From contig NC_084888.1 of the NCBI RefSeq assembly GCF_958979055.1, positions 37,653,804 through 37,717,803 on the forward strand: a stretch of 64,000 nt of DNA, given 5' to 3'. The notes under the pieces are model-generated. The model saw nothing but the letters and a program-made list of their open reading frames with translations. It had not been told where the DNA came from and ran no database searches. This document shows positions 23,204-36,963 of the stretch, piece after piece. The translations under genes were made by a program, and so were the position numbers. Numbering within the stretch: position 1 is the first letter of the stretch; each line of letters starts with the position of its first letter. This stretch comes from Alnus glutinosa. Taxonomy: Eukaryota > Streptophyta > Magnoliopsida > Fagales > Betulaceae.

Positions 23204-25269
23204 CCCTTACCAGACCATTATTGCCCGTGACATGAAGACCTTGAATACGCTTCCATAAGTCAATGTACTCTGTTCCAGCCTCAAAATAGATAATACTCAC
23301 CATAAAAGTATCAAAAGACAAATTGGTTCTCTATTATCAATGGAGAATCACAATGCTATGCACGTGGTAGGCAGTTGCATAAGCTGACAAATGTGGGTAG
23401 TTGGAATTTACTCATTTACCTCGAAATTTGTGGCAAAACAATCACGTGTCAAACGCATCCTAGTCAAGCTTAGGAGGGCTTTTTGGTGAGATGAAATAGC
23501 GATTTGCTTCATCTGTTTGGAAAGATATTGCATCTATATTTGCCAACCTGGTCACAAGTAAGTGATTGGAATTGTTGCCATTAATTGTCCTAGATTTTAC
23601 TTTTGTGAAATTGCGTCTTCTTTATTCCTACTTTCCCTCTTTGGCATCTTGCAGTTTACTAATTATGGCTTTCAAAAGGTAGAAATCCTTGTATGTATTG
23701 GTGAATGGATATCCAGGCTGTGAATCATACCATATAATAGTTTGTTCATGAAATTAAACCCATTAGTGTGGACAGCGGCTCTCTGAATTGTTTTGAGATA
23801 TTCTATTGGAAGTCTAATATCCCATTGCATGTAAATTATTGTTTGGACACTGGAAAATTTTTGTAGAACTCTTGATGGTTGATTTTCGGTGTATTTGGAT
23901 GACTTTGTGTATCAATGTTTTCAGTAAGCTTCAAATAGGCTTTGATATGAATGCTTTGTGCTTGTTTAGATCAGTTTTAGGGATAGTCGGATTCTCTTGA
24001 TACTTACTCAAGATTGGAAAAATCATAAGTTGGTGTTAGGTGAGGAAAAAGACTTTTGCCAAAAGAGTTGCGTAGCTTAAGTGGCAATTTTGAGTGGTTT
24101 CATTGAAGTTTGACAGCTTTCAGTAGAAATGCCATAGACACCAAGTAACTTTGGTCCTAATGTGATCCGTCCAATAGTTGACTTCATCTCTTGCTGTATC
24201 AGTCAATATTTGGTTTTTGGTCCTGTGATGATTACTAAATTTTGCATTGCATTTACTCATCTGCCGTGTGCAAAATAGATGTACAGTTCTGGACCACAAA
24301 TTATGTATTATGCATCGTTTGGGTTGTCTCCAGGTTTTGCAACACAAACAAGAAACAAACACATTCTAATGGGAAGCTAAACAAAGGGGACTACTTTGTT
24401 TTGGTCCCAATTACTAACTGGAAAAACCTTTTTATGGTGTACTTGAGACTGATATTCCTTGGGTCATGTGAGAAAGAATTTTTATTTTCATATGTATTTC
24501 TTACCATGTACTTGTCATTCTCTGGGAAGAAGCTGTCCACATTAAATAAGATGGCATGGGGGGTGGCAGCATTTGTAGTGATTAATCCACATATAAAGGA
24601 ACACAAGGTGGAATGGAGGATTGAGAGAATGCCCCAGTTGAGGTTGCTAGATTGCGAGTATCCCTGCTACGCTTTTTTGCTAGAAACTGGGGGAGGGGGG
24701 GGAATCAAGGCCAGAATTGCTTGGGAGTTGCAAAGCCAGAGGGGGAGAGAATCGGGCTGAGAGGGAGCAAGCTCCCCTTTTGCTTGGGAATTCCCATACA
24801 AGAAAAAGAAAAAGAAAAAAAAATTAGCTTAGGAAATTTTATAACACATTTTAATATAGAAAATGTAGAGGCTGCCCTAGCCGTTACGTCCACATATTCA
24901 GCACCATCACAAACATTTAGTATTAACTTTATGGCATAAATAGAAAACTTTATATTTGCATAATGCGATAGTGACCTTTTCGGCCCTTATGACTTTCAGT
25001 CAAATGTATGTGTCCATATGTCCATCACGCGCGTGCGAACGAAGATGACGTGCCAAAGTTCTTTGTCTGTGTCTATCTTAATTCTTAAATGAGATCTACT
25101 TGCCCATGTCATACCCCTTTCACTTGGCGGAGAAACAGAATACCAAAATATAACATGAATGAAAATGACTTTGTTAATTTTATTTTATTTTATTTATGGT
25201 GGAAAAAAGTATTGAGTTTGTATCGAGTTTGCGGGTCATGTCAAAAGTCGTTAGCCTTATGTTACGTAT

Positions 25270-25440
25270 CGGGCTCGATCCATGTCGAATAATTAGTATA
25301 AGACTATATATATATATATATATTGACTCTTAACTCGATTTATTTAATTAAACGGGTCAGATTTTTTATCTCTAACTCGCTAATTTTATGTTGAACCCGT
25401 ATCGAGTTCGCGGGTCATGCTGATAATTGCCAATCCTATC
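25270..25440 (+). repeat. dispersed GGCAATTCGTGTTCG-type repeat copy
   Basis: It contains TAGTATAAGACTATATATAT, TTTAATTAAACGGGTCAGA, CGCTAATTTTATGTTGAACC and CGAGTTCGCGGGTCATG, ending AATTGCCAATCCTA. Same order as the copies near 10286, 26573 and 37636. Confidence 0.75.
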
Positions 25441-26356
25441 TTTTGAGTTTATAACAGAAAATAAAGGACATGAAATAAATATGTTAACAATATGTTGAGA
25501 CTTGAGATGAGAGAACATGCGACGATGAAGTAGTTCTGCCACCCAAAGATATTTCCTTGTGCTCTTTCTATGGTGTCACTGCCTTTTTCATCGCCATTGT
25601 TTGAAAGGTTATTATGTGACACTGCTTGGGATTGGGTTGAAGTGCCCATTTGTCAAAGATGCACAATCTTAGAGGGACAAACACAATGTCCCATGTCATC
25701 TTATATATACTTGTGAAATGCAGAGTCTACTATAGAGCAACCTAAATGTTCTCGAATCACCATTGTCGCCTTCGATACAGAATGACAGTCTGTCTCTGGT
25801 TGGTGTCTAAAAATCTTTGAAGCATTAGTAAAAGGGGCGTTGGGAAACGAAAACAAAGGTGAATTTGTCAAGAAATATGTCTTCCTTGGACCTACGCTAT
25901 AATACTCTGTTTTATGGTACACTACAAAAATGAGATGTTAATTTAGAGGCAGTCAGAAGATAACATACTTTTAACAACTAGCTAGACCAAATAAGCCGGC
26001 ACCTGCTTCAAAACAAGCTGCTTTGGATTCAATGTAAGGCTCAATGCACTTACAACTTAGAAGTATATGGATGCCAATTGATTGCCATTGGAGTATTCCC
26101 TTGTTCATATTGATCTGGTTGGGTGTTCGCACGGCCATCTCGGGTTGGCCACACGGTCAATTTCTTTTTTCAAAATTTTTTTTTTTTATTTTATTTTTAT
26201 AAGTAAAGCTCTACCTTTTTTTAGGTTTTCTCAAAGTATACTTCATAGAAAACGTCTTCTGAAATGTGAACCTTATCAAGATACAATCTTAAAAAGTTTC
26301 ACATTTATGTCACGTCAAAATACTTTTCAACTCAAAGACACTGTACTTATCCAAAT

Positions 26357-26361
<5 letters not shown>

Positions 26362-26407
<46 letters not shown>
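26362..26407 (+). repeat. 46-bp poly-A tract
   Basis: Uninterrupted A run. It may be the tail of a retroposed sequence, but I recognise nothing upstream. Confidence 0.95.
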
Positions 26408-26409
<2 letters not shown>

Positions 26410-26572
26410 AGTTTACTATCACATTCAATGGTGCAAGTTAAATATTAGGGTAAAATTGTGCCAATGTCCCTTAAGATAATTTTAAGTGGGTAAAACTCTA
26501 CTCTCTTTTTCTTGGATCTAAGCTTACTACTCACCCTGATTTTTGTGTTGGGTGTAATAGCCTTATAGGTAG

Positions 26573-26750
26573 GGGTGGCAATTCGTGTTCGTGGTGGATT
26601 CGGGTCATATCGAGATATTAATATAAGACTATATAGATCGATTATAATTTGATTTATTTAATTAAACAAGTCAGACATCGCACCCTAATTCACTAGTTTA
26701 ATATTATATTTGTGTCGAGTTCGCAAACTGTGTCAAAAATTGTCATGCTA
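26573..26750 (+). mobile_element. dispersed repeat copy with inverted termini
   Basis: It starts TAGGGGTGGCAATTCGTGTT and ends AAAAATTGTCATGCTA, so the ends are imperfect inverted repeats (GGGTGGCAATT against AATTGTCATGC). The core has TAATATAAGACTATATAGAT and TTTAATTAAACAAGTCAGAC. It is the clearest copy of this family in the window and is probably a non-autonomous DNA element. Confidence 0.7.
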
Positions 26751-27139
26751 AGCAGAGGGTGAAATATTGCAATGCGTTTGGGACAAATTGGGCTGCTTTG
26801 GGCCTACTGTCACTTGTTTAGAGCAAAAGTATGATGTCAGCCTTAACCCATTCATTCTTAAATTGAGCGTCTAAAAGGCTCTGTGTTGGGCCGTTGTTTA
26901 TGGCCTGTCTTGTTTGAAGATACCTGAATTGAAAAGCCTTGAAGAATATCTTTTTAAGCTTTCAGAAATTAAGGCCGAGTCTTATTTTCTTCTCTCTAAG
27001 AAAAGAGATGCAAAAGAACGAATTTTAAGCAATTGTTACGTTAGCTTAGCGCATTAGCTTCTATGGCCCAATCAGGACTCATGGTCTGGACCAACAATAA
27101 CAACAAAAAAAGAACCCAAGAAAAATAACAAAAATAAGG

Positions 27140-27316
27140 GTAATGTTATTTTCCCGCACCATTTATAACATTCATTTTATATAACATTTTGTAACAAATT
27201 TTAAATAATTTTTCATATTAACCACCTTAAAAAAATAAAAGAAAAACCACTAAAAACATGTCGTGTTAGTCGTTGCAATAAGCGTGTAATAAATAAGTGT
27301 GAAAAGTAGCATTACT
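27140..27316. mobile_element. small MITE (~175 bp)
   Basis: The left end GTAATGTTATTTTC and the inverted right end GAAAAGTAGCATTAC form terminal inverted repeats around AT-rich DNA; similarity continues inward for about 35 bp. No coding capacity. Confidence 0.6.
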
Positions 27317-27572
27317 ATAAAAATAAAGGATATACTCGTTGATATATTAAAAAGTGAAAATTAATAAATTTGATTGTTGTATGTCTGTTTGCCCTGCGAC
27401 TTAGGCCAAAAGTGAAATTTTAAACAAAATCTTGAGTAGTGTATTATCTGGAAGTGATGTCTTAAAAAAATTGCGATTCAAAACATATAAAAATTTTACA
27501 TTTTTAAATCACATATAAGGAAATGCGTTTTAAAAAGCGCATAATTTAAAAGGCTAAACATCGATTTTAAAA

Positions 27573-28261
27573 TGAATAATTGTACCATTGGTACTTGGAG
27601 TTAGCTTAAATTACAAATCTCTCCATGTAGTTCAAAAAGTTCGTGGAGGGTCAGATTTTGTTAGTCAGCCACGTCACACCCAATAAGAAGCCAACACGTA
27701 TCAATTACAATAAAAAATAAAATAAAATAAAATATAAATATAAATAAATAAAACAAAAATATTTTTTTTAAAATAAAAAATAAAAAATAAAAATTACTAA
27801 AGGTGGGCAGTCACCCCCAAAGGCATTTAGGATTGGCCCGAAGGCCACCTCCAGATGTGGTCGGGGGTGGTGCGCTACCACCCCTAGTGGCCGCGTGGGG
27901 TGGTCGCGCGCCACCCCAAGGGTTGGGGGTGGCTAAATGCCTTTGAGGGATGGCTGAAGCCATTGGGAGTGGCTCTCTACCGGCAATCACCTCTTTAGTA
28001 TTTTTTTTTAATAATTAAATAATTATTTATTTATATTTTTATTAGATTTTATATTTCTTTTATTGTAATGGACACATGTCGGCTTCATATTGAGTGTGAC
28101 GTGACTGACTAATGGAATCTGTTAACTTGGTGAATGAAAAACATGTTCAGTGACTGATTTGTAATTATAATTTACCGCAAGGACCCTCCATGAACTTTTT
28201 GAACCACAATAAGTGATTTATAATTTAAGTCAATTCCAAAGACTAGTGGTGCAATTATCAA
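27573..28261. mobile_element. MULE-like foldback MITE 1 (689 bp), 9-bp TSD
   Basis: The element is flanked by the identical 9-bp ATTTTAAAA at 27564-27572 and 28262-28270. Its arms are long diverged inverted repeats. The left arm has AATAATTGTACCA, then AGTTCAAAAAGTTCGTGGAG, then CAGCCACGTCACACCCAATA; the right arm has the inverse of each. The centre is GC-rich (GGTGGTCGCG, CCACCCC). The 9-bp duplication is typical of Mutator-like elements. No transposase. Confidence 0.8.
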
Positions 28262-28416
28262 ATTTTAAAAGTAATATCGTAATTTTATTATATACTTAAT
28301 TATATTTTTTAAGAATCATATATTTAAATAGTACATTTTAAAATTATTATTTCTTAAATATCGAAATCACAAATCATAACCGACACTTAAAATTCTTGGA
28401 AAAGTCTTAAAAATAA

Positions 28417-29307
28417 GGGATAAATACCCCATTGGTACCTGAGTTTTACGTGTTTTTAGTTTTGTTTTGTATCATAGGTGGTACCTGAATTATGGGTAAA
28501 AACTCATTTGGTACCTCTGTTAGATTTTCCGTCCGAAATTTAACGGCTCGCCACGTGTCAACCGTTGAGGTTGACACGTGGCACTACATAAAAAAAAATT
28601 AAAAATTAAAAATTAAAATCTTTAGAAAATGATTAAAAATAATAAAATTAAAAAAAGAAAAAAGAAGAGGGGTGGCTCCTTGGCCACCATGGGGGTGGCC
28701 GGCCACCCCTATTTTGGCCAAGGAGGTGGCCCAGCCACCCCCTTGGCCGGTCTGGCCGGTGTGGGGTGGCCGAACCACCCCCGGCCACCCCACAGTTGAA
28801 AAAAAAAAAAAAAAAAAATTTGGAAGGGTTTTGGCCCACGGGGGTGGCCGAACCACCCCCTAGGGCCACGGGGGTGGCCGAACCACCCCATAGGGGGTGG
28901 TTAGGGGGTGGTTCGGCCACCCCAGACCGGTCAGACTGGCCAAGGGGGTGGCTGGGCCACCTCCTTGGCCAAAATGGGGGTGGCCGGCCACCCCCATGGT
29001 GGCCAAGGGGGGTGGCTCAGCCACCCCTCTTCTTTTTTCTTTTTTTAATTTTTTTTTTTTAAATTTTATTATTTTTAATCATTTTCTAAAGATTTTAATT
29101 TTTAATTTTTAATTTTTTTTATGTAGTGCCACGTGTCAACCTCAGCGGTTGACACGTGGCGAGCCGTTAAAATTTGGAAGGAAAATCTAACAGAGGTACC
29201 AAATGGGTTTTTACCCTTAATTCAGGTACCACCTATGATACGAAACAAAACTGAGGTACTAAATTTAAAAACACGTAAAACTCAGGTACCAATGGGGTAT
29301 TTATCCC
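28417..29307. mobile_element. MULE-like foldback MITE 2 (891 bp), 9-bp TSD
   Basis: The element is flanked by the identical 9-bp TAAAAATAA at 28408-28416 and 29308-29316. It begins GGGATAAATACCCCATTGG and ends with its exact inverse. The arms pair for about 360-400 bp, almost perfectly, around a short loop near 28790-28905. Each arm carries GCCACGTGTCAACC facing GGTTGACACGTGGC (28549-28582 and 29128-29161). The interior is a GC-rich set of GGGGTGGCC/GGCCACCCC palindromes. Open frames in it are by-products of the palindrome. Its right end lies 220 bp upstream of the MnSOD start codon. Confidence 0.9.
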
Positions 29308-29527
29308 TAAAAATAATCTTCAATCGAACGATGATATTGTGGGCCAATCCTATGGTCGCATTTCCGAGTTCCGCACCCAGAGTGGATCACCCGCAGTCCG
29401 TGTAGCTCCTCTCTCTCTTCCTCAACCATATTTTTATTTGTTTTATGTATTATATTAACCACCACCGGTAGTCCCCTCATTTGTCACTACCATTTTTCAT
29501 TTCCGTTCGGTGCTCTTTCCTTTCCCG
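29308..29527 (+). promoter_or_regulatory. MnSOD proximal promoter and leader, truncated by a MITE
   Basis: Only 220 bp separate the foldback element from the MnSOD ATG. A CT-rich patch (CTCCTCTCTCTCTTCCTC) lies at 29407-29424, and TATTATATTAACC follows near 29450. I cannot fix the transcription start. Confidence 0.45.
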
Positions 29528-32500
29528 ATGGCTCTCCGATCAGTATTGAGTAGAAAAGGCCTGGGGCTAGGGTTCGCTCAGCTCCGCGGTCTGCAGACCT
29601 TCTCGCTGCCCGACCTTCCGTACGCCTACGGGGCGCTGGAGCCGGCTATCAGCGGCGAGATCATGCAGCTCCATCACCAGAAGCACCACCAGGCTTACAT
29701 TACCAACTACAACAAGGCTCTCGAGCAGCTACAAGACGCCGTGGCCAAGGGCGACTCCGCCGCCGTCGTCAAATTGCAGAGCGCCATTAAGTTTAATGGC
29801 GGAGGTTCATTTCCATCACTCTCTCGCTTATTTTGTTGACATTCATCTTAAGTTAATCTATGTGCGATTGGAAGTTCTTTTCTTTGTGATATTTCCCAGA
29901 ACAAAATTGGATTTTGGTATAACATGTTTGGTTCATTTTGTACGATTTATTTTGCTAATTTTGACTGATTTAATTCTGTTTCGAAGTTATGGTTTTCTAC
30001 TCGATATATTTTTGTGAAAATTGGGTCATCCTTATTAATTGAACTGGTATCAAGAAACTTGGAATTGTTGGACTTTTATCAGTTTCTGAAAAGCAGTTAA
30101 CGGGTTTTCATGAGTGGTGAGTAGAATGAGAGATAATAATCAGTTTATAGAGTAAAATTATTGATAATGTAAAATTGTGCATCTCATAGGGGATGGGATT
30201 CATTCACCTGCATTCTTGCTAGCACTACGAAAAGCTCCGGGAACCTAGTTGTTGAGTGTTTTTTACGCGATTTTGCTGTAACTTACGGCCGGGATAGTTT
30301 TTGCTACATTCTTTTGTTTCTTGGGTCAATTTTTTTTTAGAAGGAATTTATCTGCTACCAAAAAAAAGGGTGCTGGACTGCATTGATTTTTTTCTTTTAG
30401 CGGGCCATCGAATTTTTTAAAATAAGACCTTAAATATTTTTTTAACAAATGTAAAGGCTATTTTTTTTTTTTTTAGAAGGAATTCATGTCTTTAGATGAT
30501 CCTCATACGTCCTTATTCAGCTTTTAACCAGGAATTTGTATATAGTCAAAACTTCACAAAAGTAAGCAGTTATTCTATTTTCTCACTCTTTTGTTGGTTT
30601 TCATTCTCTATGCATTGGAAAAACAATCTTCATCTTTGTTATTTGCTTAATCAACCTTAACTATGCTTTATCTTGCAGGTCATATCAACCACTCGATTTT
30701 CTGGAAGAATCTTACTCCTGTTCATGTAAGTTTATATTCTTTAGCTATTTTGTCAAGTCATTTTTTTTTTCTTTCATTTTTTTCTTTAAGAAACTTCTTT
30801 TAACTAGTGCTTTATGAATGTCAGGAAGGAGGCGGTGAGCCCCCAAAGGGCTCCCTAGGTTGGGCTATTGATACTCATTTTGGTTCACTGGAAACACTCG
30901 TGCAAAAGATCAACTCAGAAGCTGCTGCGTTACAGGGCTCTGGATGGGTGGTAGGTTTTGCAGCTTGTGAAATTCCGAACATCCATTTTGTGTCCCTGGT
31001 CATTGGCTGGTTGTTCCAGTCAATGCTCATTTTTGCTGGTTTTGTATGTTTCTTTTCACCTACTTCTGCCTTGGCAGTGGCTTGGTCTGGACAAGGAGTT
31101 GAAGAAGCTTGTGGTTGAAACCACTGCAAATCAGGTAGAATTTGAAAAGATATCCAAGGGGAAATTCATTTAACAATGATCATTCCTATTTCCAATTTCT
31201 CTTTGATTGACCCTAAACTTCAGCCACATTCTTGTTAAATGTTGTAACCCATACTGCTTTAGAAGTCATGGTTATTTGATGGTACTGATGTCCTCTTTGT
31301 GAACTAAAATATTCGTTTCCTCATAATAATTGAAATATTAGATCTAAGATGTTCGGGGCTTTTACCAATGAGCTTTAGCTCAAATGGTACTCTCTCCCTT
31401 TGTAGCAAGGCTGAGGGTGAGTTCGTGGGTTCAAGCCTAACCGAATGCATGTGTAACTTACCAATAAAATAATAATAATAAAAAGATATTCAGGGTTTTT
31501 GAGTTCCACACTTGCTCCATTCTTTGCACTGATTACATTGGCTTTAGAATACTTGGCTGTTTAACTTTGTAACTGTTGGGTTTTGAGTTTGTTCTTAAAG
31601 CTGGTTACCATCAGTATAAATTTTTTATGCTGGATATATGCTACTATCTTAACCCTCATGTTAGGATTTCTGAAATTATGAAGAATACCTGATCCAAAAA
31701 AAATGGATGTTGAAGATAGTGCTCAACTTGCTTTTGTATGCGGTTTATCTACTCTTTTTAACAATTTCTGTGAAAACATCTCTGATTGTCTTAACATACA
31801 GCCAAAAACTGGATTACAACTATGTGAAAATACTTTTATAATTCTGATTTTATTTTTTCAGGACCCACTGGTAACTAAAGGACCAAATTTAGTTCCATTG
31901 CTTGGTATTGATGTTTGGGAGCACGCGTACTATTTGCAGGTATATTAGTATTTACTTCAAATAGCTATTGATAGCTCAAATGTGGTTACTTGATATGTGA
32001 AACTTGCTACTGTTAGTTTTTGCAGAGATTTGCATGATGGCCAGGATTAGGCAAAAGCACAGAGTTTTATGATGACACTTGATAATCTTTTTCTTGAATT
32101 AATATCTTAAGCTATTTCCAGTTTGAGCATTAATTTGTTAGAAAAGTAGTATATAGGATTTGGTTTCGTGAAATCTATGATTACTGAGCCTCTAGGTATG
32201 GAATATTCTTTCCACTTAGCGGGTGAGCTGATGGGGTTACAAAGATTGATGCATGAGGTTGTATAACACTCTCTCTCACATTGGGAAGATAAATAGCCCA
32301 CAGAGTAGGTGAATTATAAATGCATTCATGAATGCTAAGTTTCACATTAGTTTTTTACTAAGTGATTCTAAGGAGCTCAAATTGTAACTTGAGTAGTTAT
32401 TTTGGAGTAATAGCTTTTCCTTGGGTTGTTATATTAGAGCTACCTAATAACGTTATGTGGTATTGAAGCACCGCATGATGTGATTTTGATGAGGACGTTA

Positions 32501-32868
32501 GGGATTTAGATGGGGTGGGGGAAATTGTAACATAACAGAAATTAATGTCATTACTTTCATTCTACCTTGAGCTACTTTATCTTGTGGAGGTAAAGGATTT
32601 TTGAATGGTGATTGTTTGTTGAAAGATTGCTTCATATTTGTTCTAGCATTTGGTAAAACGATTTTATTTTTTCAAATTGTCGACTGGTGCTTTGTCCACC
32701 AATTATGAATGCAAATTGTACCCTGATTTGCTTCCTTATCTATCATATGACATTCCTTTTGTTGTCATGTTGCAGTACAAGAATGTCAGACCAGATTATC
32801 TAAAGAACATATGGAAAGTTATCAATTGGCATTATGCCAATGAAGTTTATGAGAAAGAATCCGAGTGA
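29528..32868 (+). CDS. MSD1: superoxide dismutase [Mn], mitochondrial
   Basis: Six exons (29528-29804, 30679-30725, 30825-30950, 31078-31134, 31862-31939, 32776-32868) encode 225 residues. The protein converts superoxide to oxygen and hydrogen peroxide in the mitochondrial matrix. Residues 1-24 are an Arg-rich presequence ending before [14 protein letters not shown]. The four manganese ligands are present: His49 (MQLHHQKHH), His97 (GHINHSIFW), and Asp186 and His190 ([10 protein letters not shown]). The active-site region QGSGWVWLGLD is intact. Length is close to plant MnSODs (about 228-233). ATG at 29528 is chosen because the frame upstream begins only at GTG. The third intron is 127 bp and reads through in frame. 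Intron 4 contains a SINE. A foldback MITE sits in the promoter. Confidence 0.97.
31369..31484 (+). mobile_element. tRNA-derived SINE in an MnSOD intron
   Basis: An RNA polymerase III A box (TAGCTCAAATGG, 31376-31387) and B box (GGTTCAAGCC, 31428-31437) are spaced as in a tRNA. The copy ends ACTTACCAATAAAATAATAATAATAA. It is not a tRNA gene: the cloverleaf does not close. Intron 4, same strand. Confidence 0.75.
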
Positions 32869-33909
32869 AGTATATGAGAAAGATGGGTTTCGAGAGGAAG
32901 GCTTTGTGGTTTGTCTGGCTAGTGGAATAAAATGACATGTCACATCAGTGAGAAACCCTGTTTCTGTTGAGGTGTTTGATTTCCGGTGTATCTCATGTAT
33001 GAGAATCGAATTAAATTGAGCTATATACTCTTTGTAGCTTTATGCATATTTGGGAATGTGAAAAAAATACTTTTTTACACAATCTTGCATTTATCTTTAA
33101 TTGCATGAGAGGAGCAACCTTCTGTTTGTTGCGCAGGCTTTGTTGTGCCCATTACATTGTGGCTTGTTGGAAATCAAATCTTCCAAGGTGGCATATGCTA
33201 GTTTTTGAAAAAAAATTGTGACCTGTCATTGGTTGCTTATTCCCGCAGGGAGTTTGGCTTTGCTTCTAGTGAAAAAAATTGCTGAACTCTTAATCCCGTT
33301 CAGTGAAAAATGACAACAATTCTCTTTCAATGTGACAATTTGTATTGTTTATTTTTTAACATAAGATCTCCAATTCTTTTTTCAGACTTATGCATCCATC
33401 TTTTTTTTTCAAAACAAAAACATTAATAAACTATTTAAAATATAAAATATTTACAAATTACTCAAAATTACTTTTATTTTTATGTCACGTTAGAATAAAA
33501 AACAAGAAAGTATTAAAAAACATAGCCTATATTTTTATTAATTCATGTTAATTTTCAAAGCAAAAAATAAAAACAAAAACAAAAGCTGTCTAATTAATTA
33601 CTGGTATTTTTATCATACATGAAAAGAAGACATTGGAATTGGTCATTTCAATTCGTTCTTGAATCATTTGGCTAAGCGGTAAAAACGAAAAACCATGGGT
33701 GCGTAATTGAATATATCAAAGAAGGTGAGGGGGGAAATTAACAATATATCAAAAAAGGAGGGTTTTCTCGTTTTGATCGCTAGGGCGCGCCGTGGCACTA
33801 CCCAATATAAAACCCGCACTTTCTTTTGGTAGCCCTAGCCCACCCCATCAGCTCCAGAGCCGGCGACTCCTACGACTCAGATCTCCTCCGTCTCTCTGCC
33901 CTCGCAACC
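32869..33909. other. intergenic, MnSOD 3' flank to eS26 promoter
   Basis: MnSOD 3' UTR (to about 33100) and AT-rich DNA, then the eS26 promoter. A TATA box (TATAAAA, 33806-33812) stands about 100 bp before the eS26 ATG, near CTAGGGCGCGCC and AGCCCTAGCCC; GGAGGGTTTTC upstream resembles the telo-box seen in ribosomal-protein promoters. Nothing else recognised. Confidence 0.6.
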
Positions 33910-36215
<2,306 letters not shown>

Positions 36216-36963
36216 GATGCAGATCAATTTACTCCATTTGCAATACTAATCGTCATTGGTGTTTGAGTTTCTTGAACTTCTGTAGGAATTCTCTATGGTT
36301 TTCAATACTGTTATCTTTATGGGTAATTTGTTTTGTTGAGAAAAACTGAAAATCTATAAATTTTGTTTTTGCAATATGGATATTTGATTTGGTTATCAGC
36401 TTGACGAAATAATCACCCCGCTCCTGACCCTCTTCTTTGTCCGCTCCCATGTTCTTTTAAAAACTGATGAATATGCTTGCTCCAGTGCTCAAATATTGTA
36501 GACCTGGTTAAGAAAGCCTTGTTATTTCATGGATTATTAGTTTTATTGTTAAGAGGCCCCAAGGCCTAAGGTTGGTACAACATGTTATTAAGTTGATTTT
36601 TGTCTTAGACAATTGAATACAAATCTACAAAATGTGCTTAATACTTGGCTAGCACCATATAAATTCGTCTTCGGCTTTTGAAATTGGGCTTAATTGGAGA
36701 CAAACCGATAGCCACGACATTTACGACGTAGTGTCATAGTGTCAACTGAGATCATTGAAGTCGTACTAGTGGAAATTTAAATCATTTTTGTCCAATAATC
36801 CCCTTTTAATCTAACAAATCTCAAACAAGAGCTTGTATCATTGCTTGCAATTGACTCCCACTTCTATGCGGAATCAACTCTCCTTCCATTGAGCAATTGC
36901 ACCTCTAGGCTTCCAAGTGCAGGCAACAGAATTAGCCGCACTTGACATTATGTATGTTGAGCG
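36216..36963. other. intergenic between convergent 3' ends (eS26, Trm1)
   Basis: 3' flanks of the two genes. I see no other coding sequence. Confidence 0.7.

Larger units (their letters stand above)
23204..27572. other. gene-free AT-rich intergenic DNA with repeats
   Basis: From 23204 to about 25200 I find no recognisable gene; a 172-codon open frame at 24242-24760 starts at TTG and has no family motif. From 25270 on lie two dispersed-repeat copies, a 46-bp poly-A tract and a small MITE, listed separately. Confidence 0.6.

Noticed and set aside
24242-24760. 172-codon open frame on the plus strand
   Set aside because: It starts at TTG, has no family motif, and ends in G-rich low-complexity sequence. 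No splice partners were seen.
28599-29112. Several Gly/Trp/Pro-rich open frames on both strands
   Set aside because: They are mirror-image translations of the GGTGGCC palindromes in the foldback MITE; no codon bias or start context.
31369-31484. Possible tRNA gene
   Set aside because: A and B boxes are present, but no closed acceptor or anticodon stem; it ends in a SINE-type tail.
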